From Lagopus muta (Eukaryota > Chordata > Aves > Galliformes > Phasianidae), in NCBI RefSeq assembly GCF_023343835.1, contig NC_064443.1, forward strand, positions 19,293,501 through 19,357,500: DNA of 64,000 nt. The letters are read 5' to 3'. Positions within the stretch are counted from its first letter, which is position 1. Each line of letters starts with the position of its first letter. The notes beneath the pieces were generated by a model, which saw only the letters and a program-made list of their open reading frames with translations, ran no database searches and was not told the origin of the DNA. The position numbers and the translations under genes are program-made. This document shows positions 27,301 through 37,200 of the stretch, in pieces.

Positions 27301-30300
27301 TCCCCAGCCTGGCACGTGAGGCTGCCGTGCTGCCCATGGTGCCATTTTTCACAGGCACTCTAAGAGCAAGCTGCTGGCAGCCCTCCGCCAGAACGACCCC
27401 GCAGCGCTGTGGCACTCCAACACACACTGTCCCACTGTGCTGACCCAACCCCAGCCTGGGGAATAACATCACAGCCAAGAAACCCCCCCAGCAATTTCAT
27501 GTTGATACACTACTTCCTCTCCTAATGCCTTATGTTGCAATACGTTGTCTGGAGCTGCCTCTCCCAACACACTGCGGCTGCCTTCCAGAGGTGAGAAAAG
27601 GGACACAGCATAAGTCATCTTGGGCCCGTTTTCCAGCGTACAGCTCACAGATCAGGCTCTTGGAGGTGTCAAAAGCTTAAAGCACATCCAACAACTGCAG
27701 GCACAAAGCAGGAGCATTGGAGAAGACTGGAAACCCTAAGGAGGTCACCAATGATAGGTATCAACTATTATTACCATCGTCACTGCGTGGGCTAACACTG
27801 TTTACTCATTTCTGTGTCCTCCCTTGCTGCTATGATACATACCAATAACACATACAGAGGTGGGGCAAACACAGCACAATAGCTATTAGTAAGAAATATT
27901 CATCCTTTTTGAACAGGCTGTTTTGCTGGCCACACAGCAAAAGCCTTCTGGCCTCAAATCACCACCCAGCTTGCAGAAAGGGCTGCTCACTTCGTGCCAT
28001 GGCGTGGCAGCAGCCAGCAATGCCCGCAGCACTGCTCTGCTCCCAGCCCCACAGCAGCCGGCACGCGGTGCTCGCCTGACCCGCGCAGCCACTGCGCACA
28101 CGGCAGGACTACAGATGCCTCTGAAGGCAGTAAATGCATTTCAGAAGGTGACTGATGTCACTGCTGTGGGTGGTAGACTGAAAAACAGCTATGGAAACAA
28201 ACCCAAATCCAGGCAACGAAAAATTTAAGAGCTCAAAGGGATGTTTTTTCCCCCACCTCAAAGGGGCCAGCAGAACAGAAGTGTAAATCCTGCTCCCGAC
28301 AGGTGCTGAAACGGCACACGCAGAACTGTGAACGCTGCACCTTGCGAAGGCGTACGAACACCATTAACTACCTGAGGTCTGCCTGCTGCTGCACTGCCAC
28401 AACCCTTAAAAATCCTCACCTGGGGCCACAAGTATGGGCTGCAGGAGGTTCTCGCCATCATCGGGAGAAGGACAGGTTGATCAGTACCACATCCAACTAT
28501 CTGTCAGCTAGTGAAAAGGAAACCATCAGGTTCAGAGATACAGCCAGAGCAGCAGCTCCAGGCCCTCGGGGGGCTGTGGTGGCCCCGGGCCCAGCCGGAA
28601 GGATGCACAGCTCAGGGCCGACACGCCACAGGTCCACACGCTGTCTCCTGGCTCCACTCGAGGCCCCAGGCCTGAGGCAGGAGCTGCAGGACACGCAGCA
28701 GGCCTCCAAAGCAGAGCAAGGGCCAACGGAGGTCTCTGCTGCAGCGCGCTGCCAAGCACAGCTGAATTCTGATTTCTCAATACATTGGAAGAAAGTCACA
28801 GTGGCAAAGATTGAAATGAAACCAACCTTCAGGAGTTCTGCTGGCAGCACCGGTGGCTCCACATCTGCTCACCTGCACTAAGGCCCGAAGGACAGGAGAA
28901 CCCATATCTACACAGGAGATTTCTTTCACCAAAAGGAAGGAGACGAGCAGGAGCTGCCCGAGCTGTGCAGGCCAGGAGGCCCTCAGCCCGATGGCGCAGG
29001 CCAGGCCTCGTGTTTCTGTTTCACAGAGCAGCTTCCATAAGAACCCCAAGGCCCCACAGCCCTGCTGCTGCACGCCATGCCTGCCCCACAGCAGGGCAGG
29101 ACACACCGCCCCGCTGCTGCCCACTGCTCCAGCTGCCCTGGGCACAGCACGACGAGGAGGAGCCCAGCCTCTGCCCTATGCACACACCTGGCTGCCGGAC
29201 AGAACCACACCGTGCCTCTGCTGAAGCACCCTGAAGCACAGCAGAAAACATCCGGTAGATCCAATCTGTTTCCATTAGAGACTTCCAGTTCATCTCCATT
29301 ATGAATCGCACCCACATTTTCCTCTGCTCTGCCACGGCTGGGAAGCCCCACACACAGCCCACCTGCCAGGACAACGCCATCAGACCCAGCAAGGGAAAAG
29401 ACAGACGACAAGCGTGTATGGGAGTCGGCAAACAAGGAGCAAGCGAGTGCTGGTTCTGAAGTCTAACAGTAGAAACAAGACCGGTTTCATTAGAACCCTC
29501 CTGCTGCAGACGGCTCCATGAATGCTCAGCAGCCACCTGCAACCCGCCCAAGGGCGGCCCTTTGCCCTCTGGCATAGAACCACTGCATTACCTGGGCTGC
29601 CGGGTTCCAAGCCTGGATGCCTCCCCAGTGGTAACTGAGCTTCCTACTCGAGCGAGCAGCGAGCCCAGAATAATCCAGGGTGGAAGTTTTCCCAAAATTT
29701 TCGAAGCAAAGTGGAAAGAGACCATTGTGTGGGAAAATGGGAGCAGACATGAAAGGATGCAGCTGCCACAATAGCAAAAATACAGTGAAGCTAACAAGCA
29801 ATTATAAATTAACCTAAGCTGTGGTTCTCCTGTGAAAATGGGAAAAACACTTTGGTTCTCTTTCGCCACAGGTCTGTAAGCCTTCTTAATATTTCTGTAT
29901 GCTAAATCAATCAAAACCTGTTCTATTCCCAGCTCACACAGCAACTAAGAGTCCTTAATGTGTAAGAACTCATCTCCGCACACTCCGCATCCAGCTGTGC
30001 CGTTTGAAGGCTATCTCCTTGAGGATCACCAGGGATGCTGCTCACCTGCCAGCATCTGATAGAACAAGATGCTATCGGCTCACAGCAGCCTTCCTGCCAA
30101 CAATCACCACGCAGATCATACAATGACCTGAATTTTCCGGGGATTAAAAAAAGCTTCAGGAAGCAATATGAAATTTAATAGCCAATCATCAGCACGCCCT
30201 ATTTTCTGCAAGATTTACTACACTGTACTATAGACAGTTCTGTCTACATTACTAAAACTGGTTCGTTTTGCTGCATTTAAAGCAACAAATCATGCATTCA

Positions 30301-33300
30301 AGAGTAATGAGGAAGAAAACATGTTTGTTTATCATTCTGGCCAGACAGACCAACTAAAACTGCACGTATGAAATGCTGCATCTAAGGATCCGCCGTACTC
30401 TGCATTCTGCATGCAGCTTTAATGTGGCAGCTGTAAATATGCACTCATACCTTTATTAGCATTTATTTTTAATGCAGCCTTTCCTGTCTGTACATTTAAG
30501 GCAGGCAAATAAGGAAAGCTGCCTCCTAAGAGGTACCCTCCATGTCTCCTTTCTGGTACCGCCACCAAGCACCTGCAGGCAGAGCAGGGCCAGTCTGCCT
30601 GACAGTGAAGTGAAACACAGAGCAGCAGAAGGGAAAGCAAGAACCCTCAGCACGGGACTGATAGGAAAGGCCGCATGCAGGGCCATGTCTGTCAGCAGCA
30701 AACACATTCAGGAGACTGAAAGAAAGAGGCCCCCCTGCACGGACAGGTGGCAAACACTGCAGAGCCAGAAGGATGGGCAGCCTGCAGCAGGAGCAGGGCC
30801 CAGGTACCTCTGCTCCTAACACAAAGACCAGAGGCCGCAGCCACTGCACACACACACACAACACACCCGTGCTATCGGCTCCCCACAGCCACGGCTGCAC
30901 TCAGACCAGCCCCGACCGTCCCACGTGTGCACACACATCCACACCCTTAAAGCATTTTCAGGATGACTCCTTCCCACCACAAGAAGAGCAGACAGTTCTC
31001 CAAAGACGGAAAGGAGATACAGGGTCATCGTAGCTGATAAAACACCCCTGCACAGGAAGATAATTCTCCAGTTAAGTCCTTCTTACGCCATTCACACCTC
31101 CCACACAAATGGTGCACGTACCAATTTTTAGGACACGGCAGTGCCCTGGGCACAGGAGGTCAGAGCTCAGCCCCACACCCATCACACACCATTCCCCTGC
31201 CAGCCCACTTGCCGTGGACCCCCGCAGGAAGGCTGCCAGCACAACTTTCCTGAAGTCAGCCTAAGCAACATAATGTTCTTTGTTGTTGCTCTGCCATGCT
31301 ACCTGTCAAAGCCCTCTACAAAGCTCATACAACCCCATGTTCAAGCACTGTGAGGTGGCTGCTGCTTTCCAAGACTCCCGGCCAGCACCCAGCCATCTCT
31401 GATGTGACACTTTCAGGGGCAGCCCTCTGCAGATCATTTCTGTCTCCATTCACACCAGCGCTCCCTGCAGCCCACATGTGGGGCTTTCCAGCTCTCTCCT
31501 GTGCTCTCCCTAACCCCTCCCTGGGGATCAGGCCACGCTGTGTTCAGATCCTCCATTACAAGACACCCCTTCCTCAAGTTTTCATCCTTAATCATCTTCA
31601 CATGGCAGTTGTTCTGTGGCAGCAGTTGGATTCTGCAAGCCTGCTTCACCCGCACTCTCCCTTCTCCCCATCATCACTTCGTTCCCACTTCAGTCTTTCT
31701 GTAGAGATTTCGGTGCCCAGAACTCTCCACCATGGACGCAGACAAGAGCAGAAGAGTGAGCAAACCCCTGAAGCGAAGAAGCAGGTTCCTGGAGTAGTGA
31801 TGCAGCCTGAGCCGAGGGCAGCAGGCACTGAGAGGCAGCATCTGTGTCACCACCACTGCCCTCGAGGGCTTGGGTGACAACAAGACCCCGAGTGCCAGCT
31901 GTGTGACACCAATGCAGCCACGCCTCTGCCTCCTGCATCACCCTGGCACCCTCAGATGCAGGGAAACCTGCAATAGCTGCTGCTGAGACACGAGAGCGGG
32001 TGCCCTCAGTCAGAAAACTGACATTTTTGGAGGTGTAACGGTACGAATATTACCAAAGTACCAAATAGTACCAAAGAATGATTACGGCCCCACCAGGACT
32101 CTGCCCGTGTTACTGCTGCCCCAGATGTGATCACCGTGCTGCAATAAATCACCTTCATACATAACCCCAGCATTAATGATCCAACACAGGGAGCCCACAA
32201 GGCTATGACAGATGTCAGGCCAAGAGTGATCACAGCAAATGAATATTCCAGTTACAAACACAACAAAAAACACTGCAGACGTCTGCAGCAGAACTTTTTG
32301 GAGCAGAGCAGCCCCAGCCCAGCTGCAGCCTGGAGCAGCCTGCCCAGCCCCACACCACCACAGCACTGCCTGCAGCCGTGGACACACGGATCCCCCTGGA
32401 GAACAGAACATCACCACGGGCTGAGAGAACACTTCATCTGCCTCACAGCACGGTGCAATAACATCAGCGTGCCCAAATTATACACAAGCAGAAAGGTAAT
32501 TGGCACTGAGCAGAGCGTGTTGTGACTGTTACATCATTCTTCAAAGCCAGCTACAAAAGACTGAAATGCAAGAAAATAAACAATGGCACCGAGTCAGCAG
32601 GCAGCCCCTCCCCAGGGCCCTCCGCCCAGCAGCACCACGCAGGGTACGCGCACAGCACCCGGCGCTCGCGGAGCTCAAGGTCCAACAGAGTGACCTCTGG
32701 GGAAAGTAAGGAAGTGCGGCTCTCGCGGCCACAGGTTCATTTTCAGAAAGCTAAAGTTGTGTTTTTAATTAACTCTGCCTTAAGTGGAGACTTGCACATC
32801 ACAAAATGGTGCCTGTAAGGACGAGCACCAGAAGGCTGCAGGAGCTCCGTGTGACAGCAGCAGCTCGGCGGGCATCGCAGTGCTTGGGCTGGGTGTGGGA
32901 AGGGACCGGCGACGGCCAGAGTTACAGACTGACGCTGCAATGAACGCACTCACAAACTGACGTTACCACGAAATGATGGACACCAGGTAACACTTCGCTA
33001 CTGGCGTTAAATGCCCCATTTCTACGGCACAGAGAAGGCCCCACACGCTGCACACACGGCAGCACTCCTCCTTCCACCACACCGCAGACGTCTGCGATGC
33101 TTCAGGGAGCACCGACCTCCCCAGAACAAACCCAGCCGTAATCAAAATAAACGTGGAGCTGATATTCGGTGCTCAGCGGTCCCAGCAGACGTTACCTCGG
33201 CCGGTACTCTACTCAAAACCAAGAACGCAGCGCTGCGCTTTGACGCCTTCGTTCCGCAGAGCCTTGCATAACGGCGATGTCCCCTGGAACCGCTGCCCGC

Positions 33301-33775
33301 CGAGGTGCCTTACATAAGACCCGCAAGATCAGGGCCTCCCTGACCAGCGCGCGAATCGATCCGAGCCTTTCCAAGAGAAACACGGAGGAACCCACACAGC
33401 AACGAACCCGTTTTCCCCTCGGACCGCCGCTCCCGACGCCCCGCTCCGCACACGCCCGCACTCCGCCCGGCGCCGGGCACCTGCCGAGCAGCGCCGAGAG
33501 CTCCGCCGCGCCCCGACGGACGCCCGCAGACACCGGCGGCCGACCGAGGGAGCCTCAGCAGCGCCGGCGGGGACCGCGGACGGCCCGGCCCCACCCGCGG
33601 CCCCGCAGCTCGGCCCCGCCCGGCGCTGCCCCCGGCCCCGCGCCCGCTCCGCACCGCCCGCGGCCCCGCACACAAAGGCGCGGCCCCGCCGCAGCGCCCG
33701 CCGCTCACCCTTCACTTGCGCATCGTACTCCGCGATGATCTCTTTGTCCTTCTTAGACTTGCCCTGCGAGGACAT
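6203..33775 (-). CDS. SRGAP3: SRGAP3 (SLIT-ROBO Rho GTPase-activating protein 3), first three coding exons; gene continues beyond the left edge
   Basis: The coding exons are 33775-33709, 8433-8241 and 6365-6203 on the minus strand. Joined, they stay in frame and encode residues 1-141. The ATG at 33775-33773 has A at -3. The segment is the N-terminal part of the F-BAR domain: a basic KKDKEIIAEY start, then helical, charged, leucine-rich sequence (QLLQDLQEFFRRKAEIELEY, LEKLAERFSSKIR, RESRDHATLNDI, RLSQISEDVIRLFKK). Exons 2 and 3 match human SRGAP3 nearly residue for residue and fit SRGAP1 or SRGAP2 less well. In the family this domain dimerises and bends membranes outward, while the RhoGAP and SH3 domains act on Rac1 and bind WAVE1. 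Those later domains are outside this window. All junctions are GT/AG and phases agree. Identity is certain at family level and very likely at paralogue level. Confidence 0.96.
6366..8240 (-). other. SRGAP3: SRGAP3 intron 2
   Basis: The intron is 1875 bp, with donor GTAAGT at 8240 and the acceptor just before 6365. A T-rich block lies at about 7610-7860. No repeat or RNA gene is recognised. Confidence 0.9.
8241..8433 (-). CDS. SRGAP3: SRGAP3 coding exon 2
   Basis: This 193-bp exon encodes residues 23 (shared) to 87 (shared). The acceptor is a pyrimidine-rich tract ending CCCCAG, and the donor is a consensus GTAAGT. The sequence is helical F-BAR, from EIRTQLVEQFKCLEQQ to SREHQFK. Compared with human SRGAP3, the only change I see is Gly for Ser in KIRGSREHQF. 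Confidence 0.96.
9601..9617. repeat. Poly-T tract
   Basis: This is a T run broken by one C, in SRGAP3 intron 1. Confidence 0.75.
11350..11416 (+). repeat. CR1 LINE 3'-end fragment
   Basis: GGCTGGTTGG, GATGACCTTACAGGAC, TCCAACCTAAACGACTCTA and CGATCC follow the CR1 3' terminus with moderate divergence. Confidence 0.75.
15421..15610 (-). repeat. CR1 LINE 3' region, inverted
   Basis: Read on the plus strand this is the reverse of a CR1 3' end: CAGAACCATTAAGGTTGGAA, AAGACCTCCAGAATC, then GAACACCTCCAGGGATGGTG and CTCCCTGGGCAGCCCGTG. The 3' terminus is at 15421 and the 5' limit is uncertain. Confidence 0.85.
17096..17142. repeat. AT-rich microsatellite-like tract
   Basis: The tract is nearly pure A/T with TATATA alternation, in SRGAP3 intron 1. 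Confidence 0.8.
21330..21480. promoter_or_regulatory. Candidate intronic enhancer
   Basis: In SRGAP3 intron 1, AGGGTAATTATCTC and CGAATAATTAGCG place two TAATTA-type homeodomain cores about 17 bp apart in unique sequence. This is inference only. Confidence 0.25.
21895..21927. repeat. A-rich simple tract
   Basis: The tract is runs of A broken by single C, G or T. No retroposed body is recognised next to it. Confidence 0.75.
23183..23263. repeat. 17-bp minisatellite, 4.8 perfect copies
   Basis: The unit GGCCAGCAGGGCTCCCA begins at 23183, 23200, 23217, 23234 and 23251 (last copy 13 bp). All copies are identical, so the array is young or homogenised. It lies in SRGAP3 intron 1. Confidence 0.95.
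27154..27210. repeat. 19-bp tandem repeat, three diverged copies
   Basis: TGATTTA recurs at 27162, 27181 and 27200, exactly 19 bp apart, each preceded by an A/G-rich AAAGG-type stretch. Confidence 0.75.
30846..30867. repeat. AC dinucleotide run
   Basis: This is a short imperfect (AC)n tract in SRGAP3 intron 1. Confidence 0.8.
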
Positions 33776-34290
33776 CTTTCGGGAGGGCGCGGGCGAGCGC
33801 TCCGCCGCGCCGCCTCAGCCGGCCGCGGGCCGCATTGGCGGGGCCGGGACGCCGCGCAGAGCCGCCGGCCGCAGAGCGGAGCCGCGCCGAGCCCAGCCCA
33901 GCCCGGCCCGGCCCCGCTCGACTCCGCCCGCCCGGCAGCCCCGCCCCGCCGCTCCGTGCCGCGCCGAGGCCGGCCCGTGCCGCTCCCGCGCTCAGGTTGC
34001 GGGCGGGCCGGCCGCGCCCCTCCCCCGGCGGACGGAGCGACCCGCGGCGAACGGGGAGCGGCGAACGGGGCGGGGCCGCCGGGGGGCGGGGCGGCGCGGG
34101 ACGGATGCGGCTCTGGAACCCGAGCTGCCGGGCCCTCGCGGCTCTGGAGGCCGCGGCTCTGGTGTCGGGGAGCTGCCGGGCTGTCGGGGCTGCCCGTCCG
34201 AGGCGACGGCGTTGGGTACGGCGGGAGCGGAGCGGGGCTCTGCCCGTAGCAACGCCGCGCTAACAGGCGGCTCCGGGCAGGAGGGCCACG
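33170..34290. promoter_or_regulatory. SRGAP3: CpG island promoter of SRGAP3
   Basis: The stretch is dense in CpG and surrounds SRGAP3 exon 1. GC boxes (GGGGCGGGG) lie at 34067-34075 and 34083-34091. An inverted CCAAT (ATTGG at about 33834-33838) reads CCAAT on the SRGAP3 sense strand about 60 bp upstream of the ATG. There is no TATA box. The transcription start is probably within about 33.83-34.1 kb, but the sequence alone does not fix it. Confidence 0.8.
33709..33775 (-). CDS. SRGAP3: SRGAP3 coding exon 1
   Basis: This exon has 67 coding bases: 22 codons from the ATG plus the first base of the Glu23 codon, followed by donor GTGAGC. The peptide ends in KKDKEIIAEYDAQVK. Residue 7 is Ser, where I recall Phe in human SRGAP1, 2 and 3. 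The exon lies inside the CpG island. Confidence 0.95.
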
Positions 34291-37200
34291 AGACGACGTG
34301 CAGAAAGTAGCAGAGGTGTGGGGGGTTGCCAGGCACGTTTAGCCCAAGGGCTGCTCGGCTCCCACCGGTTTACCTTCTGCCTGGAGCAGTATTTAAAAAA
34401 TTGCATCACGAGAGTGCCCAAAACGCAGCCGGTGCCACCGCTCAGCAAAGCACAGCGCAGCTCCCTGTGTCCTCATGGCGAGGCGCCTACGTGTACGTGG
34501 CCCCAGCCAAGCAGAGCCACTCAGGGGCTGAGGAGCAGACGCCTGTGGCACAAGGATGCAGCAGATCCCCGAGTGGCTCGTGCTGCTCCCCGCGCTGCTC
34601 CCCGTGCCATGCTGCCCGCACTCCCAGCCCATCAAACCGTGCCTCCACATCTTCCTGGTCCCAGCTGAGCTCAGGCTGCTGCTCTGCACAATGAATCCTT
34701 TTTGTTGGTGTCTCTCTGAAGCCCAATGAATGCAAGGGGATGTGATGATTCACAGTTATTCTGCCAGCTTACAAAGAATAAACCAAGCCTGTTAAACAAA
34801 TAATTTACCTAGCCTCGGCCTGCAACACAGAAGAGCATTCTGAGCTTCAAGCAGCCACAAGAAGGGCCAAAGAGCAGCCAGAGGCAGCAGCACTGCTGCA
34901 GAAGAAGCATCCTGCATGGTGCCGAGGGCAAGAGGTGAGGTGCACAGGCAGCCACGCGTCCCCACAGCTCCAGCAGGGCCAGAGGAGCTCAGCTGCAGCA
35001 CAGGGGCAGGGCAAGCTGTGCTGCGACCTGGTGCATGTGGGGGTATGGAGCACAGGGCTCCTGAGGGGATCTGCCCATGTGGGATGTGTGTGGGACTCCT
35101 GGAGAGGAGCTGAGCAGGGCTGGGGTCTGTTCTAGGGAGCTGGCTGTGGAAAAGGAGAAAGTAACAATTCACAGCGATTGTAGAGGAGTGTCTGCAGCGT
35201 GCTGCACACTGCAGCAAATCACCTGTTCAGAAGGTGAACTCGGACTCACAGGGAACTTGCGCAGTGCCCCCATTGATGTGTTGCTGCTCAGCACCCTGCA
35301 GACTCAGCCTGCGTCTGTTGATCCCAGCGCACAGATTGGGCAGCGCTTTTGGCCCTCCATCAAAGCGCAGGGTTGGCAGAACCCCTCTGGTGGGAGAAAG
35401 GGACGGTGACAAGGGCTGTGCCAGGCAGGCAGCAGCGCTGCGGCTCCCTGTGCCGGGGCAGGACGAGGTGCTCGGGGACACGGCGCACATCCCAGCCCTC
35501 ACAGCGCTGCACGGGGGGCCGCCCGCAGTGCCGCTCGTGGACAAGCAGAAGCCTGCAGCTGTGTGAGCAACGTCTGCGGCCCTGCCTGGCAGGGGGACTG
35601 CCGAAGGGCTGGGGCTCGGGGTGTGAGCCGGGCTCAGGGTTTGCCTCCTGGCAAAAGGATTCCCGGAGCTGTGCTTGGAGTGGGGCTGATGGGGGGATGC
35701 CAAGGAAAGCTGGGAGGTGTGAAGGAATTCTCCTCCAGGGAATCTCCGGCAACTGTGCATTTGGGATGTGAAACAAAGATCTGTGGTATAAAATAATGCC
35801 ACGTAATTTCCCAAAGCAAGGTTAAGTCACACAGGAATTACATACTTCTGAAGTACGGAGATCGCAGCTCGACCTTCTTTTTGCATCACAGACCGCTACG
35901 ATTGGGGCCTTGGGAAAAAAAAACAAAACTCACACAGAAGAAAAGAGACTCGTGGAACATTTTAAAATATTCACTGCAGGGTGAGTTCCTGTCCCTGCAG
36001 CACTGCCAGGTACCTGCAGCCTGCGGCAGCCTCCAGGGCTGAGTGTGGCCACACCTCCGGCTTTCTCACCGCGTCGGTTCCATGGGGGGGGCTCTGAGAA
36101 TGGGCATCTTGTAGCTGAGGATGTAAGGATGTAAAACAACTTTTACCAAAACAATCTGCAATACAAAGGTGAAAGGAAAAAAAAATAAGCAAACATGAAA
36201 TTATGTAATAGTCAGGGTCTTCTGCTACTAAAAATATCACTAAAAATAAAGAAGCAGCAATATCTGAGGAAAAGTCATCCAGTCAGAAATTAATGACATT
36301 TGCTAAATAACAAAGTCAAAGATTTTTTGTGGGATTTGTACTTAAAGCAGCTTTCTAAGAGGAAGGGTCTGATTACAATTCACTTTGTGACACTTTCAGC
36401 ACAGGATTTTTGCATGAGGAACAGCACGGGACGGGATTTAATCGTAACAAATACTTCAGGCTTGAGGGATACAGAACCCAGCAGTAACTATGGCAACGTG
36501 GTCACTCCAGTACGGCTAATGCAGATTACTTCCAGGGCAATAGCCTTGTGTGTGCTCAGGAAGCAGAGGTAATGTTTGCTTAAAGCAATTCCAAAATTAA
36601 GGAAAATTCTCGAGGTAGGAGCTGCCCTGCACTCTTTGTTCCCAGCGTCAGCCTGTCGGTGCTCCATGCTGTGCACCGCGTGCTGCAGAGCCCATTGGCT
36701 GTCAGCCCCGGCCGCACAGCACGGCGCCGTGGTGCCCGGGGGCCCGGCTGAGCCCAGTGCTGAGGTGCTGGGTGGGCTCTGCATGGCAGTGCTCATGGAC
36801 ACGTGGACACACGTGGGAACAGCAGCGCCGGGTCCTCCCTGAACCGCAGTGGGGACCCACCTGGTGCTCGCCTGCTGTACGGGCAGCCGTGAGGCAGCAC
36901 TGCTGGAGGAAGACTTCCACAGATACGTTTCTCAGAGTAAATGAACTGGAGGTGCATCATATGGGAGCTTCTTGCGCTGCGCTTTGTTTTTGTCAATCTT
37001 GTGCACTTTTTTTCTGACAGCAAAGTTCTGTTATCTTGTGTTAACAAGAGAACTGGTCCTCTCTCTGTGCCCTTTTTATCTGTGTAGAGGGGTGCCGTGG
37101 TAGCTTGGCACTGACGTAGCTGTAGGGACGTATCCTTTCTCTGCACCCAAAATTACCACACACAAAAGAACAAAGCAGAGCAGCCCTGATTTTCCTGTGC

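Larger units (their letters stand above)
8434..33708 (-). other. SRGAP3: SRGAP3 intron 1 (25.3 kb)
   Basis: This long first intron runs from donor GTGAGC at 33708 to acceptor CAG at 8434. It holds CR1 3' fragments near 11.4 and 15.5 kb, an AT microsatellite at 17.1 kb, a 17-bp minisatellite at 23.2 kb, a three-copy 19-bp repeat at 27.2 kb, an AC run at 30.85 kb, and some AT-rich enhancer-like blocks. Many open frames occur, but none has recognisable protein similarity or splice logic. Confidence 0.85.

Noticed and set aside
31380-31760. Possible further CR1-like segment (CGGTGCCCAGAACTC and flanks)
   Set aside because: Only one short phrase resembles a CR1 antisense pattern. There is not enough support without a repeat search.
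6203-33775. Assignment of the minus-strand gene to SRGAP1 or SRGAP2
   Set aside because: Exon 2 and 3 details (EFFRRKAEIELEY, SSKIRGSREHQFK, ISEDVIRLFKK) follow SRGAP3, not the other paralogues, although EYDAQV in exon 1 is SRGAP2-like.
33277-34310. Several long open frames on both strands around the SRGAP3 promoter
   Set aside because: They overlap in many frames at once, as expected where GC-rich DNA lacks stops. The products are Arg/Pro/Ala-rich low complexity with no homology I recognise.
34770-34800. AATAAA near 34778 as a poly(A) signal of an upstream transcript
   Set aside because: No exon or gene on the plus strand leads to it, and such hexamers occur by chance.
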